Shown: positions 26,509 through 35,533, counted from the first letter of the stretch. The stretch is 64,000 nucleotides of DNA from Rossellomorea aquimaris (GCF_000935355.1 NZ_JXZC01000001.1:1178001-1242000), one strand, 5' to 3'. Made by a program: numbers and translations. Notes: a model not told the origin generated them from the letters alone.

Positions 26509-27976
26509 GTAAGGCCACATCCTTCCTTTCCGACTCGGTTTTATAATGTTCTTTAAAGGTTTCAGCTACGAGTTTTGCCCCCTGCATGACGATCGGTACT
26601 CCCCCACCCGGATGGATGGATGCTCCCACAGCAAAGATATTCTTTTCTGCAAACGGTTGTACCTGTGGCCTGAACGGACCTGATTGACGTAAACTGGGTG
26701 CAATACCGAAGCTTCCTCCTGAATATAACCCCTCTTGTCTTGCTTCTTCAGGTGTCCTTACTTTCATCCACTTCATTCGCTTTCTTAACTCTTTAAAGCC
26801 CCTTTTCTCCATTGTATCCAATACGGAATTGGAAAGAAATTCTGAAGCCTCTTTCCAGTCCAATTTCTCGGAAACCGGAACAGGAATAAGGACGTATAGG
26901 ACACTGTTCCCTCCAGGAGCAAGGGATGAATCAACTTTCGACGGGTTAAATACGTAAAATGAAGGTTCTTTAGGAATTCTCTTATTCTTGAAAATATCCT
27001 CCATATTTCTAGAGAAATCTTCATTTAGATAAAATTGATGCATTTCCTTTTCATCAAACTTCCCCTCCACGCCCATATACAACAGGACGCAACCAGACGA
27101 AGGTTTGTATGGTTTAGGGGACTTCTTCTTTACTAATTTTGATGCCGTAGGAAAATCTCCATTGATGATCACCGCATCTATTTCTTCTCTACGGTTTCCG
27201 TGGACGATATGAGTCGCTTTTTCTCCTGTAGTCTCTATTTCTGTGACAGCTGAGGAGGTCTTGATTATGATACCATTTCGTTCACATGCCTCTAGTACAT
27301 GCTCCAAAAGAGAGGCATAACCACCTTTTATATAATAAATACCATGTTTATGCTCACTAAAGGATACTAAACTATAAATCGCAGGAGTCGTATAGGGATT
27401 CCCGCCGATGTATAAGGTTTGAAGCCCGTAAGCGGTTTGTAGTTTTTCATGATGAAAATAATGCTTTAAGTTCCCCATCACGTTCCTGTATGCTTTTAAC
27501 TTAAGCAGCGAACCCAGGGTTTGCCTGTTCATATAGTCTTTTGTTTTTAGAAAAGAGGATTCAAGAAATTGAGGCTTTCCGATTGTAAACCGTTCATCCA
27601 TATCATCCATAAATTGCAGGAATCCGTCTTCATCTCCAGGAAACTTTTGTTTTATTTCTTCATATTGCTTATCCATATCAGCATACTTGGTATATGTCTG
27701 CCCGTCTGCAAAATGAACATTATACAAAGGGTCACAACGAACAAATTCAATTGCGTCTGTCTTTATATCTGCTTCTGAAAGAATGGAAAGTAGCATTTCA
27801 GGCAGAAGCACGATGGTCGGTCCTTTATCGATTTTGTACTCACCTTCCTGAACAAAGGCAAGGCGCCCACCGATGATGGACTCTTTTTCATACACCGTCA
27901 CCTCATGTCCCTCTTTCGATAGTAACAGGGCCGATATCAGTCCGCCGATACCCGATCCAACAACTGCCGTCTTCAT
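26474..27976 (-). CDS. crtN: CrtN-type carotenoid desaturase (second in operon)
   Basis: A 500-residue FAD-dependent carotenoid desaturase of the CrtI/CrtN family. It has the N-terminal dinucleotide fold VVGSGIGGLISALLLSKEGHEV, EKESIIGGR, GPTIVLLPE (as in staphylococcal GPTIVMMP), and the C-terminal FAD segment FAVGASIHPGGGVPIVMQGAK. The pattern is nearest to 4,4'-diapophytoene desaturase, but separation from diapolycopene oxidase (CrtNb/CrtP) needs a phylogeny. Its ATG overlaps the stop of the upstream desaturase (ATGA), and its end overlaps crtM, so the three genes form one transcript. Confidence 0.82.
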   Translation of the reverse strand: MKTAVVGSGIGGLISALLLSKEGHEVTVYEKESIIGGRLAFVQEGEYKIDKGPTIVLLPEMLLSILSEADIKTDAIEFVRCDPLYNVHFADGQTYTKYADMDKQYEEIKQKFPGDEDGFLQFMDDMDERFTIGKPQFLESSFLKTKDYMNRQTLGSLLKLKAYRNVMGNLKHYFHHEKLQTAYGLQTLYIGGNPYTTPAIYSLVSFSEHKHGIYYIKGGYASLLEHVLEACERNGIIIKTSSAVTEIETTGEKATHIVHGNRREEIDAVIINGDFPTASKLVKKKSPKPYKPSSGCVLLYMGVEGKFDEKEMHQFYLNEDFSRNMEDIFKNKRIPKEPSFYVFNPSKVDSSLAPGGNSVLYVLIPVPVSEKLDWKEASEFLSNSVLDTMEKRGFKELRKRMKWMKVRTPEEARQEGLYSGGSFGIAPSLRQSGPFRPQVQPFAEKNIFAVGASIHPGGGVPIVMQGAKLVAETFKEHYKTESERKDVALHEQDLGSVRSL

Positions 27977-29496
27977 AAGGCTTCCCCCATTGCTTGATCT
28001 TTTCGGAATGAGTAGGACGGATCTTCGTTCATCAGCATATTCGTTGTAATACGGGCTGATTCTAATATCGTTGGCAATCCGCTTCCCGGATGAGTTCCTC
28101 CACCGACCAGCCAGCAGTTTTCAAGTTCTTCAAATTTGTTGTGAGGTCTTAGTGCCATCATCTGAGTTAATTGGTGACCAAGATTGAAGGTAGCACCTTC
28201 GTATATATTGAAGTCCGTTTCCCAGTGATGAGGAGAGATGATTTTTTCGACTCGAATATGTTCCCGAATGTCCTTTAAGCCTGTTTTGCTTTCAACCACA
28301 TCCAGAACAAGGTTCCGAAACGTTTGTTCATTCTCTGTCCAATCGATTCCGCTTACATTATTCGGAACGGGAGCAAGGATATATAAAGTGGAATGTCCTG
28401 GAGGAGCAAGCGTCTTATCTGTCACAGAAGCATTTTGAATATAGATGGAAGGATCTTCCGGAAGTGTAAACGTCTCCGTTATTTCCTCCACATTTCTCTT
28501 ATAGTCCTCTGCAAACAGGATGCTGTGATGAGGAAGATCATACTGTTTATCGATTCCAAGATAAATCATGAAGGTGGAGCAGGAATACTTCTTCTTCTTC
28601 AGTTTTTCTTTACTGTATTTCTTGAGAACCCCATCTTCTACAAGGTTACTCATCACATGAGCAAAATCTCCATTGATGATGACTTCATCTGCGGAAACCT
28701 TCTCTCCATCTTCTGTAATGATTCCCTTCACCACATTACGATCTTCAATCCACAATTTCTTGACCCCCCGGCCCAAATGGATGGAACCGCCATGCTCAGT
28801 TACTACTTTGGCCATGGCTTCAGAAAGCTGATTCAACCCGCCGATCGGATGAAAAATGCCATATTCATGTTCCATGAAAGATAAAATCGAGAATGCTCCC
28901 GGACACTCCCACGGTGACATCCCTAAATATTTTGATTGGAAGGTAAAAGCCAACCTCAATTCATGATCGGTGAAATAATCACTTAACACACTATACAGTG
29001 ATTTCCCTAATGATAATTGGGGAAGTGCTCTCAAAACCTTCCAGCTGATATATTGATAATATCGATCCATGGGACTTTGTAGAATCGGCTTTAAACGTTC
29101 CATTTTTTTACGAGTATCATTCATAAAGCGTGTATAACCCTCTGCATTGCCGGGATAATGACGCTCGATTTCCCGGGATAGTTTCTCCGGGTCTTTAAAC
29201 ATTTGCACTCTTTTATCTTTAAAAATAAGTTCATACATCATGGAGAGCTCTTTTAAATCCAGATAATCGTGAAGATTTCTTCCTGCTGCCTCGAATAATT
29301 CCTCAGCAATTTCAGGCATGCTCAAGAACGTTGGACCAATATCGAACGTATACCCATCCATGGTGACAGAACCGTTTCGTCCGCCAACGAACGTTTGCTT
29401 CTCATACACTTCTACATCGTATCCCTTGCCGGCTAGCAGCATTGCAGCTGCCAAGCCACCTGGACCAGCGCCTATGACGATCATTTTTTTGGCCAT
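27973..29496 (-). CDS. CrtN/CrtI-type carotenoid desaturase or oxidase (first in operon)
   Basis: A 507-residue FAD protein paralogous to the next gene: VIGAGPGGLAAAMLLAGKGYDVEVYEKQ at the N-terminus, FVGGRNGSVT, GPTFLSMPEI and the C-terminal WLVGGGTHPGSGLPTILESAR. Bacillus C30 pathways (B. indicus, B. firmus) use two or three CrtN-like enzymes, one for desaturation and others for terminal oxidation. This one could do either. I start it at the ATG at 29496 (MAKKMIVIG), which has a TTGGAGG site; an in-frame upstream start at 29511 adds five residues. Direct-repeat operators lie about 25 bp upstream. Confidence 0.8.
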   Translation of the reverse strand: MAKKMIVIGAGPGGLAAAMLLAGKGYDVEVYEKQTFVGGRNGSVTMDGYTFDIGPTFLSMPEIAEELFEAAGRNLHDYLDLKELSMMYELIFKDKRVQMFKDPEKLSREIERHYPGNAEGYTRFMNDTRKKMERLKPILQSPMDRYYQYISWKVLRALPQLSLGKSLYSVLSDYFTDHELRLAFTFQSKYLGMSPWECPGAFSILSFMEHEYGIFHPIGGLNQLSEAMAKVVTEHGGSIHLGRGVKKLWIEDRNVVKGIITEDGEKVSADEVIINGDFAHVMSNLVEDGVLKKYSKEKLKKKKYSCSTFMIYLGIDKQYDLPHHSILFAEDYKRNVEEITETFTLPEDPSIYIQNASVTDKTLAPPGHSTLYILAPVPNNVSGIDWTENEQTFRNLVLDVVESKTGLKDIREHIRVEKIISPHHWETDFNIYEGATFNLGHQLTQMMALRPHNKFEELENCWLVGGGTHPGSGLPTILESARITTNMLMNEDPSYSFRKDQAMGEAL

Positions 29497-29521
29497 CGTT
29501 ACAGCCTCCAATGCAATTTAT

Positions 29522-29563
29522 TTGTACATTCATTATACAATACTTATACAAATACAGTATACA
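29522..29563 (+). promoter_or_regulatory. direct-repeat operator (CarH/LitR-like) on the crt promoter
   Basis: On the plus strand TTGTACA (29522-29528), TTATACA (29533-29539) and TTATACA (29544-29550) repeat exactly every 11 bp. A fourth copy, GTATACA (29557-29563), sits 13 bp further on. Head-to-tail 11-bp repeats of the nTnTACA type overlapping a promoter are what I recall for B12-dependent photoreceptor repressors CarH/LitR, which control carotenoid genes. The block covers the -10 and start region of the crt promoter. No regulator gene of this type is in the window. Confidence 0.65.
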
Positions 29564-29584
29564 ATTCTTTTTTACTAGAAACAA
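29556..29584 (-). promoter_or_regulatory. sigma-A-type promoter of the crt operon
   Basis: TTGTTT (29584-29579), a 17-bp spacer and TATACT (29561-29556) on the minus strand. A second hexamer TATAAT (29537-29532) has no good -35 partner. Transcription from the first would start inside the 11-bp repeat block. Confidence 0.6.
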
Positions 29585-29713
29585 AGTTTAAGCTCTCATT
29601 TTCAAAAAAAATTTCATCACCCCAATATAATTGGGCTTGTCTCTTATATAATGATCGCGTACCTTAAGCATTCAGCTCAGCTTATATCCGCTGTTTGAAC
29701 AGGATAGATCACT

Positions 29714-29778
29714 ATTTGAAAACACAATAAGGAGACATATAAAAGGTACCCTCCTTTTACTATGCCTCCTTTTCAAAT
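29714..29778. repeat. imperfect inverted repeat in the crt-asnO gap
   Basis: ATTTGAAAA (29714-29722) pairs with TTTTCAAAT (29770-29778). Inside, AAGGAG, CATA and TAAAAGG pair with CCTTTTA, TATG and CTCCTT around a short loop. No T-run follows. This may be a degenerate miniature element or an RNA structure. The rest of the gap (29585-29713 and 29779-29940) shows no gene. Confidence 0.55.
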
Positions 29779-29940
29779 CATTAATACTTAAATCTATGTT
29801 TGTACCGGTCTCTTAATTCTTATAGGTTTTATTAAAATCCATGCTGTTTTTCAAGATAATTCAGCCGTTATCAAATGAAACCCGACATTAACTTTTATTT
29901 CCCTCCCCTACCACATCTCTCCTATCGTCCTGATCCAAAC

Positions 29941-29976
29941 CAAAAAGGCAAGCCCTTTAAAAGAAGCTCACCTTTT
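29941..29976 (-). terminator. terminator of the asparagine synthase gene
   Basis: On the minus strand AAGGTGAGCTT pairs with GGGCTTGCCTT over eleven bp including G-U pairs, followed by TTTTTGG. Confidence 0.78.
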
Positions 29977-29986
29977 CAAATAGCTA

Positions 29987-31834
29987 TTATTCCACAATCT
30001 CAACATTATAATCTTTAAACCAAACATGGATCTGTGCCAGGTGGGCAAGTAGTTGGGGACCGGTCATGAGTTGACCGTACCATGGTACCTGGAAGGCAGA
30101 TCCGCCTGTTGCAACGATTTCTTTCAGTTTTTCTTCATCGAACAATTCATATAGAACACTTGATTTGTCTTCAAGTATTTCATTCAACCAGTCACTGACC
30201 AGTTTCGTGTATACAGGGTGATGTGTTTTCGGATACGGACTCTTCTTGCGATAAAGGACTTCGTGTGGTAGTACTCCCTCGAGAGCCTTTCGCAGAATCC
30301 CCTTTTCTCTTCCTTCGTGCATTTTCATCTCCCATGGGATGTTCCAGACGTATTCTACAAGTCTATGATCAGCGAATGGCACCCTGACCTCCAAGCTTGC
30401 CCCCATACTCATGCGGTCCTTGCGATCTAACAATGTCGTCATGAACCAAATCAGATTCAGGTAGAATAATTGCCTTCTTTTCGATTCAACTTCATTTTCC
30501 CCTTCTAATAATGGGGTTTCTGCTACCGTGCTATCATATTGCTCCAGCACATATTCTTCAAGATTTAATTTCTTACTCCATTCTTCCTTCAGCAGGCCTT
30601 GACGCTCAGCCGTGGAGCGCATCCATGGAAATCCTCTGCGGTCAAAATCTTCAGGACGGTGAAACCAAGGGTATCCCCCGAATATTTCATCCGCACATTC
30701 TCCTGATAAACCAACCGTGAAGTCCTGTTTAATTTCCCGGCAGAACCATAAGAGGGATGAATCAACATCAGCCATTCCCGGTAAATCTCTTACATGAACC
30801 GCCTCAGTGAGATAGTCCTTTAATTGTTGTTGACTAATGACACTGCGATGGTGGACTGTTTTAAATTCAGAAGTCATCTTTTCAATCCAAGGTGCATCGG
30901 AGTTCGGCTGAAAATCGTTTGCCTTAAAGTATTGATCATTTTCCTCATAGTCGATGGAGTACGTATGAAGACTTCCTTTACCCTCTTCTTTATAGCAATT
31001 CGCTGCTACCGCTGTAATGGCACTTGAATCAAGTCCGCCGGATAAGAAAGTACAAAGGGGCACATCGGAAACAAGCTGTCTTTTGATGGCGTCGGTTACG
31101 AGAAAGCGAACTTTCGCAACTGTTTCAATAAAAGAATCTGTATGCTTCTCACTCTTCACATTCCAGTATCTCCATATTTTCAAGCCCTTTGTAGAAAATA
31201 GTAAAGCATGAGCCGGCCGGAGTTCCTTCACTCCTTTAAATACACCATTCCCTGGCGTACGGGATGGTCCGAGTCCCAACACCTCCGCTAATCCTTGATG
31301 ATCCACCTGAGGCAAAACATCTGGATGTGCCAATAATGCTTTAATTTCCGAACCGAAAAGGATTCCTTCTTCCTTTTCAAAATAAAATAAAGGCTTAACG
31401 CCCATCCGGTCCCTTCCTATAAATACGTGCTCCTTTTCGCTGTCCCATACCGCAAAAGCGAATATTCCATTCAAATGATGGACACATTCCTCTCGCCACT
31501 CAATATAAGACGTCAACAGGACCTCTGTATCAGAATGGCCTTTAAATGTATAACCCTTAGATATAAGTATCTTTCTTAAATCCTCTGTATTGTAAAGTTC
31601 TCCATTGTAGCAGATGGTAAAAATGTGGTCATGATGCTGAATGGTCATGGGCTGTCTTCCACCTGCAGGATCTACTACAATTAATCGTTTATGACCAAAG
31701 GCAACATGTTGATCAATCCATACATTCGTTTCATCAGGTCCTCTTTTAGAAAGGGTTTCAGCCATTTTTTCTACTACTTCTTTTTGATCCGACAAATCTC
31801 GTTTATAATGGATCCAACCTGTAATTCCGCACAT
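29987..31834 (-). CDS. asnO: glutamine-hydrolysing asparagine synthetase (AsnO/AsnB type)
   Basis: A 615-residue class II amidotransferase. Cys2 after the initiator Met (MCGITGW) is the glutaminase nucleophile and fixes the start at 31834, preceded by GTGAGGAT; a start 15 bases upstream would bury the Cys. The glutaminase domain (about 2-210) contains GFAHKRLIVVDP-like and GELYNTEDLR motifs. The synthetase domain has the ATP-pyrophosphatase loop SGGLDSSAI near 260. It makes asparagine from aspartate, glutamine and ATP. Its place next to yisN and a squalene-synthase-like gene matches B. subtilis asnO (yisO). Confidence 0.88.
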   Translation of the reverse strand: MCGITGWIHYKRDLSDQKEVVEKMAETLSKRGPDETNVWIDQHVAFGHKRLIVVDPAGGRQPMTIQHHDHIFTICYNGELYNTEDLRKILISKGYTFKGHSDTEVLLTSYIEWREECVHHLNGIFAFAVWDSEKEHVFIGRDRMGVKPLFYFEKEEGILFGSEIKALLAHPDVLPQVDHQGLAEVLGLGPSRTPGNGVFKGVKELRPAHALLFSTKGLKIWRYWNVKSEKHTDSFIETVAKVRFLVTDAIKRQLVSDVPLCTFLSGGLDSSAITAVAANCYKEEGKGSLHTYSIDYEENDQYFKANDFQPNSDAPWIEKMTSEFKTVHHRSVISQQQLKDYLTEAVHVRDLPGMADVDSSLLWFCREIKQDFTVGLSGECADEIFGGYPWFHRPEDFDRRGFPWMRSTAERQGLLKEEWSKKLNLEEYVLEQYDSTVAETPLLEGENEVESKRRQLFYLNLIWFMTTLLDRKDRMSMGASLEVRVPFADHRLVEYVWNIPWEMKMHEGREKGILRKALEGVLPHEVLYRKKSPYPKTHHPVYTKLVSDWLNEILEDKSSVLYELFDEEKLKEIVATGGSAFQVPWYGQLMTGPQLLAHLAQIHVWFKDYNVEIVE

Positions 31835-31991
31835 AGTGATCATCCTCACTTTCTAATCAAACAAACTGGGCTCACGGACACATAAATTATTCTATGCCCG
31901 TAGGTTGAAATGGTTAATTGTCTCAATCAATCTTTACATGAATGAAATATGATAATTATGACAAGAAATGTAGATAAGGAGGGATATTCAC

Positions 31992-32555
31992 TTGAGCAAC
32001 ATATTTCGATCAAACATTTTAAAATCCCAAAAAAGGTCCTACTCCGAGGGCACTGCTCTTTTCGAAGAGGATACGTGGTACTTTTTCGAAATCGATGCCG
32101 AGGAAGAGTCAGAGCTCGAATTTTACCTCAATCATGAATTGAAAGTATATAGAGATGGAGACTGGCTTACAGGTGTTCTGTTGGAAGATGGCATTATCGT
32201 TACGCCTTATGAGCGGTTAAGAATTGAGAATGGCGATCGAATTCAAATAAAGAAGACTATATTGTATTCGTTGGAGAATTTATTGGAAGAGATTTCTGAT
32301 GATGCTTTTCATCAGTTTACAACAGCCTTAAACAATCTGGGGTATTCTATTTATGATAGTATCTTTTGCCACAACCACCTTGTTTTTCTCGGAAATCAAA
32401 AAATCAAAGAAGGGGTGAACTTCATCACCTTCGATAACGGGGTTGAAGTGTGTGCCGTTCAGCATCACTTCACTTATTACAAAAAAAAGCGTGACCGCTT
32501 TGAATTCACTTTAAGCACGGGTAGACGAATCGTGATTGAAAGTTTTAATATTTAA
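31992..32555 (+). CDS. yisN: DUF2777 family protein (YisN)
   Basis: A 187-residue soluble protein of the DUF2777 family, which I associate with B. subtilis YisN because of position (beside asnO and yisL) and sequence style. It has an N-terminal small beta domain (about 15-95, with SEGTALFEEDTWYFFEID and ERLRIENGDRIQIKK). A C-terminal part contains SIYDSIFCHNHLVFL and a Cys/His-bearing VCAVQHHFTYY stretch. Function is unknown. The start is a TTG preceded by GGAGGG. Confidence 0.75.
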   Translation: MSNIFRSNILKSQKRSYSEGTALFEEDTWYFFEIDAEEESELEFYLNHELKVYRDGDWLTGVLLEDGIIVTPYERLRIENGDRIQIKKTILYSLENLLEEISDDAFHQFTTALNNLGYSIYDSIFCHNHLVFLGNQKIKEGVNFITFDNGVEVCAVQHHFTYYKKKRDRFEFTLSTGRRIVIESFNI

Positions 32556-32575
32556 TCCATTCATAAACCCAAATA

Positions 32576-32622
32576 GAAAAAAGCAAATGCCTGCCGGATA
32601 CCGGCAGGCATTTGCTTTTTTT
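32576..32622. terminator. strong bidirectional terminator between yisN and yisL
   Basis: A 19-bp perfect stem (AAAAAGCAAATGCCTGCCGG with its complement) closes on a 4-base loop, with A- and T-runs. Confidence 0.97.
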
Positions 32623-32633
32623 CTATTACCTCT

Positions 32634-33005
32634 CTATCCAAGGAAATTCAAGCCCAGGGGCAAACGTAATCCCAAATAAAGAACAATGATTAAAGCGATG
32701 ATCAATTGAATCCAAAACATCTTTGTGCTCTTGCCTTTGTTCATACGGACCAAGACCATCTCGAACATCCCGATGACCCAGATTCCAACCAATCCCTTTA
32801 TGCCATAAAGGGCAGGATTTATTCCTTGATGCTTCCAGAATAATAGGGCACCCGTTAATATAATGAGCAGGTAGAATAACCGTAAAATCATATGTACAAC
32901 TTTCATGCCTTTTTTCTTTCCTGCATTATGTAATCCAACCGCTACAAAGAAAAGAATAATCGCAATGACCCAAGTTGTAATATGGGCGTGTGTATTATCA
33001 AACAT
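32634..33005 (-). CDS. yisL: YisL/UPF0344 family membrane protein
   Basis: A 123-residue protein with four hydrophobic segments (about 10-27, 38-58, 65-88, 95-115), beginning HAHITTWVIAIILFFVAVGLH. It fits the UPF0344 (DUF1516) family of small Bacillus membrane proteins. Function is not established. The order yisK-yisL-yisN-asnO is as in B. subtilis, but the exported protease gene wprA that sits there in B. subtilis is absent here. Confidence 0.85.
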   Translation of the reverse strand: MFDNTHAHITTWVIAIILFFVAVGLHNAGKKKGMKVVHMILRLFYLLIILTGALLFWKHQGINPALYGIKGLVGIWVIGMFEMVLVRMNKGKSTKMFWIQLIIALIIVLYLGLRLPLGLNFLG

Positions 33006-33077
33006 AATGAACCTCCTACAGGTAGATAGTTTACGCTCATAATATTACCATAGTCTTTACTCCAACAGAAATTTTAA

Positions 33078-33947
33078 CTAAGCCTGTAACTGATTTGTCA
33101 AAATTCCAAGGGATTCAATTTCGATCTCCATTTTGTCACCCTTCTTGAGAAAGCGCGGAGGATTGAAGCCTTTCCCTACTCCCGCAGGTGTTCCTGTAGC
33201 AATAATATCACCAGGTTCAAGTGTCATCCCCATTGATAGCGTTGAAATGATGGTGGGGATGGTGAAAATCATTTCACGCGTGTTCGAAGATTGGCGGATT
33301 TCATCATTTACCCTAGTAGTTATCGTTAGATTCTGAGGATCGATTACTTCATCCTTAGTCAAAAGATAAGGGCCGATCGGGCATGTTGTATCAAGGCTCT
33401 TACCGATAAAAAATTGGCCATGCTTTTTCTGCAGATCCCTGGCGGTTATATCATTAAGTATCGTATATCCAAATACGTGCTCCAAGGCGTCTTCCGTGGA
33501 AATTCCTTTCCCTCTCTTGCCAATCACTACAGCAAGCTCCCCTTCATAATCAAGCTGCTCCGTCATTTCACCATGATGCAGCACCGTTTCTCCATGTCCG
33601 ATTACGGTATTGGTGGCTTTAGTGAAAATCATGATGTCTTTTGGGATATCCTGTTCGCTGCCCATTTCGATGGCATGATCACGATAATTTTTCCCCACAC
33701 ACATAATATTCCTCTTCACATTCGGAAGCGGTGAAAGCCACTTTATCCCATCCTGTGAATAAGAGGGGCCTTCAACCGAATCGTCCTTTAGAACATATTT
33801 CACCTTTTGAAGAAAGCCTTCCCCCTGTTCTATTCCACCAAGCAAATCCTGAGGCAAGCCGTGCAAACCTGCTAACTCTATAATTCTTCCATCTCGCTCC
33901 ACACCATACGCCTGTCTATCCCCAACCTGAAAACTGACAAATTTCAT
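33078..33947 (-). CDS. yisK: fumarylacetoacetate-hydrolase family protein YisK
   Basis: A 289-residue FAH-fold enzyme. The catalytic C-terminal domain (about 85-285) contains the metal-binding pair in DYEGELAVVIGKRG, the Asp/Lys region NDITARDLQKKHGQFFIGKSLDT, and GDIIATGTPAGVGKGF. An N-terminal domain of about 70 residues precedes it, as in B. subtilis YisK, which has oxaloacetate decarboxylase activity and associates with the cell-shape protein Mbl. Those properties are known for YisK and inferred here. The gene is single, with spacing to yisL of about 70 bp. Confidence 0.87.
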   Translation of the reverse strand: MKFVSFQVGDRQAYGVERDGRIIELAGLHGLPQDLLGGIEQGEGFLQKVKYVLKDDSVEGPSYSQDGIKWLSPLPNVKRNIMCVGKNYRDHAIEMGSEQDIPKDIMIFTKATNTVIGHGETVLHHGEMTEQLDYEGELAVVIGKRGKGISTEDALEHVFGYTILNDITARDLQKKHGQFFIGKSLDTTCPIGPYLLTKDEVIDPQNLTITTRVNDEIRQSSNTREMIFTIPTIISTLSMGMTLEPGDIIATGTPAGVGKGFNPPRFLKKGDKMEIEIESLGILTNQLQA

Positions 33948-33980
33948 CCCTTATCATCCCCTTTGTTTTTGCTTAATAAA

Positions 33981-35168
33981 CTATAATTCTCCCTTTTTTA
34001 CAATATTGCTTTTTCCATAGCTTAATACACGCCACAGCTTCTCAACAGGACCGTATTTAAACTTGGATAACCAAATTTCTGAAAGGATCACTTGGATAGC
34101 GTAAATGCCAATCGCCAATAAAGTCCCCGTCGTTAACGTCACTTCCCCATACAGTCCAAATCCATACGAATAGAAAATCAGGGTACCGATGATCGATTGC
34201 ATGAGGTAGTTGGTTAGAGACATCTTCCCTACTGAGGCTAATGGCTTGGTCCACTTCATGATTTTTTCATTCAACAATAATAATGAGAGGATTATTGCAT
34301 AAGATACTGATAAGAACGGACCTCCCAAAAAGTCTTGAATATACGCATATGCAAAATTGGCCTGAAAGAATAATGGCATTGATTTAATGATGATCCCAAT
34401 CACTAAAGTACAGCTTCCTATAACAATCCATGATTTCTTATAAGCTCTTACTTTTTCCAATAGTTGCAGTTTACTAGCACCTGCTCCAATCATCATCATT
34501 GGTAAAATAGAAAGTAACAAGAATATGAGATTACCTGGTGAATTCACAGCATACCAGTCCTGAAAACGCTGCTCCATAATACCGCTGAAGCTACCAGATG
34601 CATAAGCGGCAACAGAATCCTGCAGCGACTGGATATCAGTGAACTGCGTTACGCCAGTGGGATCTGTAAATGTCATTAATACTAGCAGAATACTGAAAAA
34701 TAATTGAGGCAGCAGAAATAACAATCCCCCTAACCACAATAATCCCTTTCCAGACAGCCTCATAAAAACGAGGAGCAGCAACCCGAATACGGCATAGTTA
34801 ATCAAGATATCCCCAGACCAGATCAGGAAAGCATGAATGCAGCCAATCACTAATAAGATAAGAAGCCTTCTGATTCCAAATAGATAGAAAGACGTTCCCT
34901 TGACAGTTGCCCTTTGCTGCTGAATGCCCAAACCATAACCAAACATCATGGCGAACAGAGGATAGAAGCTTGCCTGGACCAATATATCTATCCATGGATA
35001 CAAGGCGACATCTTCAGGCGTTTTCCACCAGGAATAGGGGTCAAGATAGAGAAATGGTGAATGAAAGGAAATCATATTGATGATAAAGATCCCAAGTAAT
35101 GAAAATCCTCTAATCACATCAAGAATTACAATACGTTCTGAATGTTCAGTTGGCGAAAAAGAGTTCAT
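33981..35168 (-). CDS. DUF418 family membrane protein (YeiB-like)
   Basis: A 395-residue polytopic membrane protein with about ten segments, beginning SERIVILDVIRGFSLLGIFIINM (the RGFALLGI-type signature of the family). The DUF418 domain is in the C-terminal half and includes GKMSLTNYLMQSIIG and the terminal GPVEKLWR motif. The family resembles acyltransferase-3/heparan-N-acetyltransferase-like membrane proteins and has no assigned substrate. The start is at 35168, where GGAGGAACTG precedes the ATG; the frame extends 12 codons further without a site. Confidence 0.87.
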   Translation of the reverse strand: MNSFSPTEHSERIVILDVIRGFSLLGIFIINMISFHSPFLYLDPYSWWKTPEDVALYPWIDILVQASFYPLFAMMFGYGLGIQQQRATVKGTSFYLFGIRRLLILLVIGCIHAFLIWSGDILINYAVFGLLLLVFMRLSGKGLLWLGGLLFLLPQLFFSILLVLMTFTDPTGVTQFTDIQSLQDSVAAYASGSFSGIMEQRFQDWYAVNSPGNLIFLLLSILPMMMIGAGASKLQLLEKVRAYKKSWIVIGSCTLVIGIIIKSMPLFFQANFAYAYIQDFLGGPFLSVSYAIILSLLLLNEKIMKWTKPLASVGKMSLTNYLMQSIIGTLIFYSYGFGLYGEVTLTTGTLLAIGIYAIQVILSEIWLSKFKYGPVEKLWRVLSYGKSNIVKKGEL

Positions 35169-35236
35169 TAACAGTTCCTCCGAAAAATATAATCTTAGTT
35201 CCATTTTAACTCCAAATGGGAAAATAGGCGATTATC

Positions 35237-35263
35237 ACCTATTCATTCTTCTCACATAGAATA
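35237..35263 (+). promoter_or_regulatory. sigma-K promoter of the gerP operon
   Basis: AC (35237-35238), exactly 16 bp, then CATAGAATA (35255-35263) fits the mother-cell sigma-K consensus AC-N16-17-CATANNNTA. The transcription start would fall about 28 bases before gerPA. It agrees with late sporulation expression known for gerP operons. Confidence 0.85.
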
Positions 35264-35299
35264 ACAATAATTAACTTTGTCTTAAAGGTGTGAGTTGAT

Positions 35300-35521
35300 A
35301 TGCCCGCAATCGTAGGAATTGCTCAAGTCGTGAGCGTCGGTTCAAGTGCCGTCTTCCATATTGGAGATGTATTTAACATCAGTCCAGTTTCCACAGCCAA
35401 GACCTTCGCAGGGGCAGGTTCGTTCATAACGGGGAAAGGGATTTCAGTTTACAATGAAAGTTCTTTGACCTATACCGTGGACGATGATGGAATGGACCAA
35501 GGAATAAACTTTAACCTATGA
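35300..35521 (+). CDS. gerPA: spore coat permeability protein GerPA
   Basis: A 73-residue GerPA/GerPF-family protein, first gene of a six-gene operon for proteins placed in the inner coat that let germinants reach their receptors. It begins MPAIVGIAQVVSVGSSAVFHIGDVFNISP and has the family AKTFAGAGSFITG segment. It is paralogous to gerPF at the other end of the operon. AAAGGTG precedes the ATG, and the sigma-K promoter lies just upstream. Confidence 0.92.
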   Translation: MPAIVGIAQVVSVGSSAVFHIGDVFNISPVSTAKTFAGAGSFITGKGISVYNESSLTYTVDDDGMDQGINFNL

Positions 35522-35533
35522 GTGTGATGCCGA

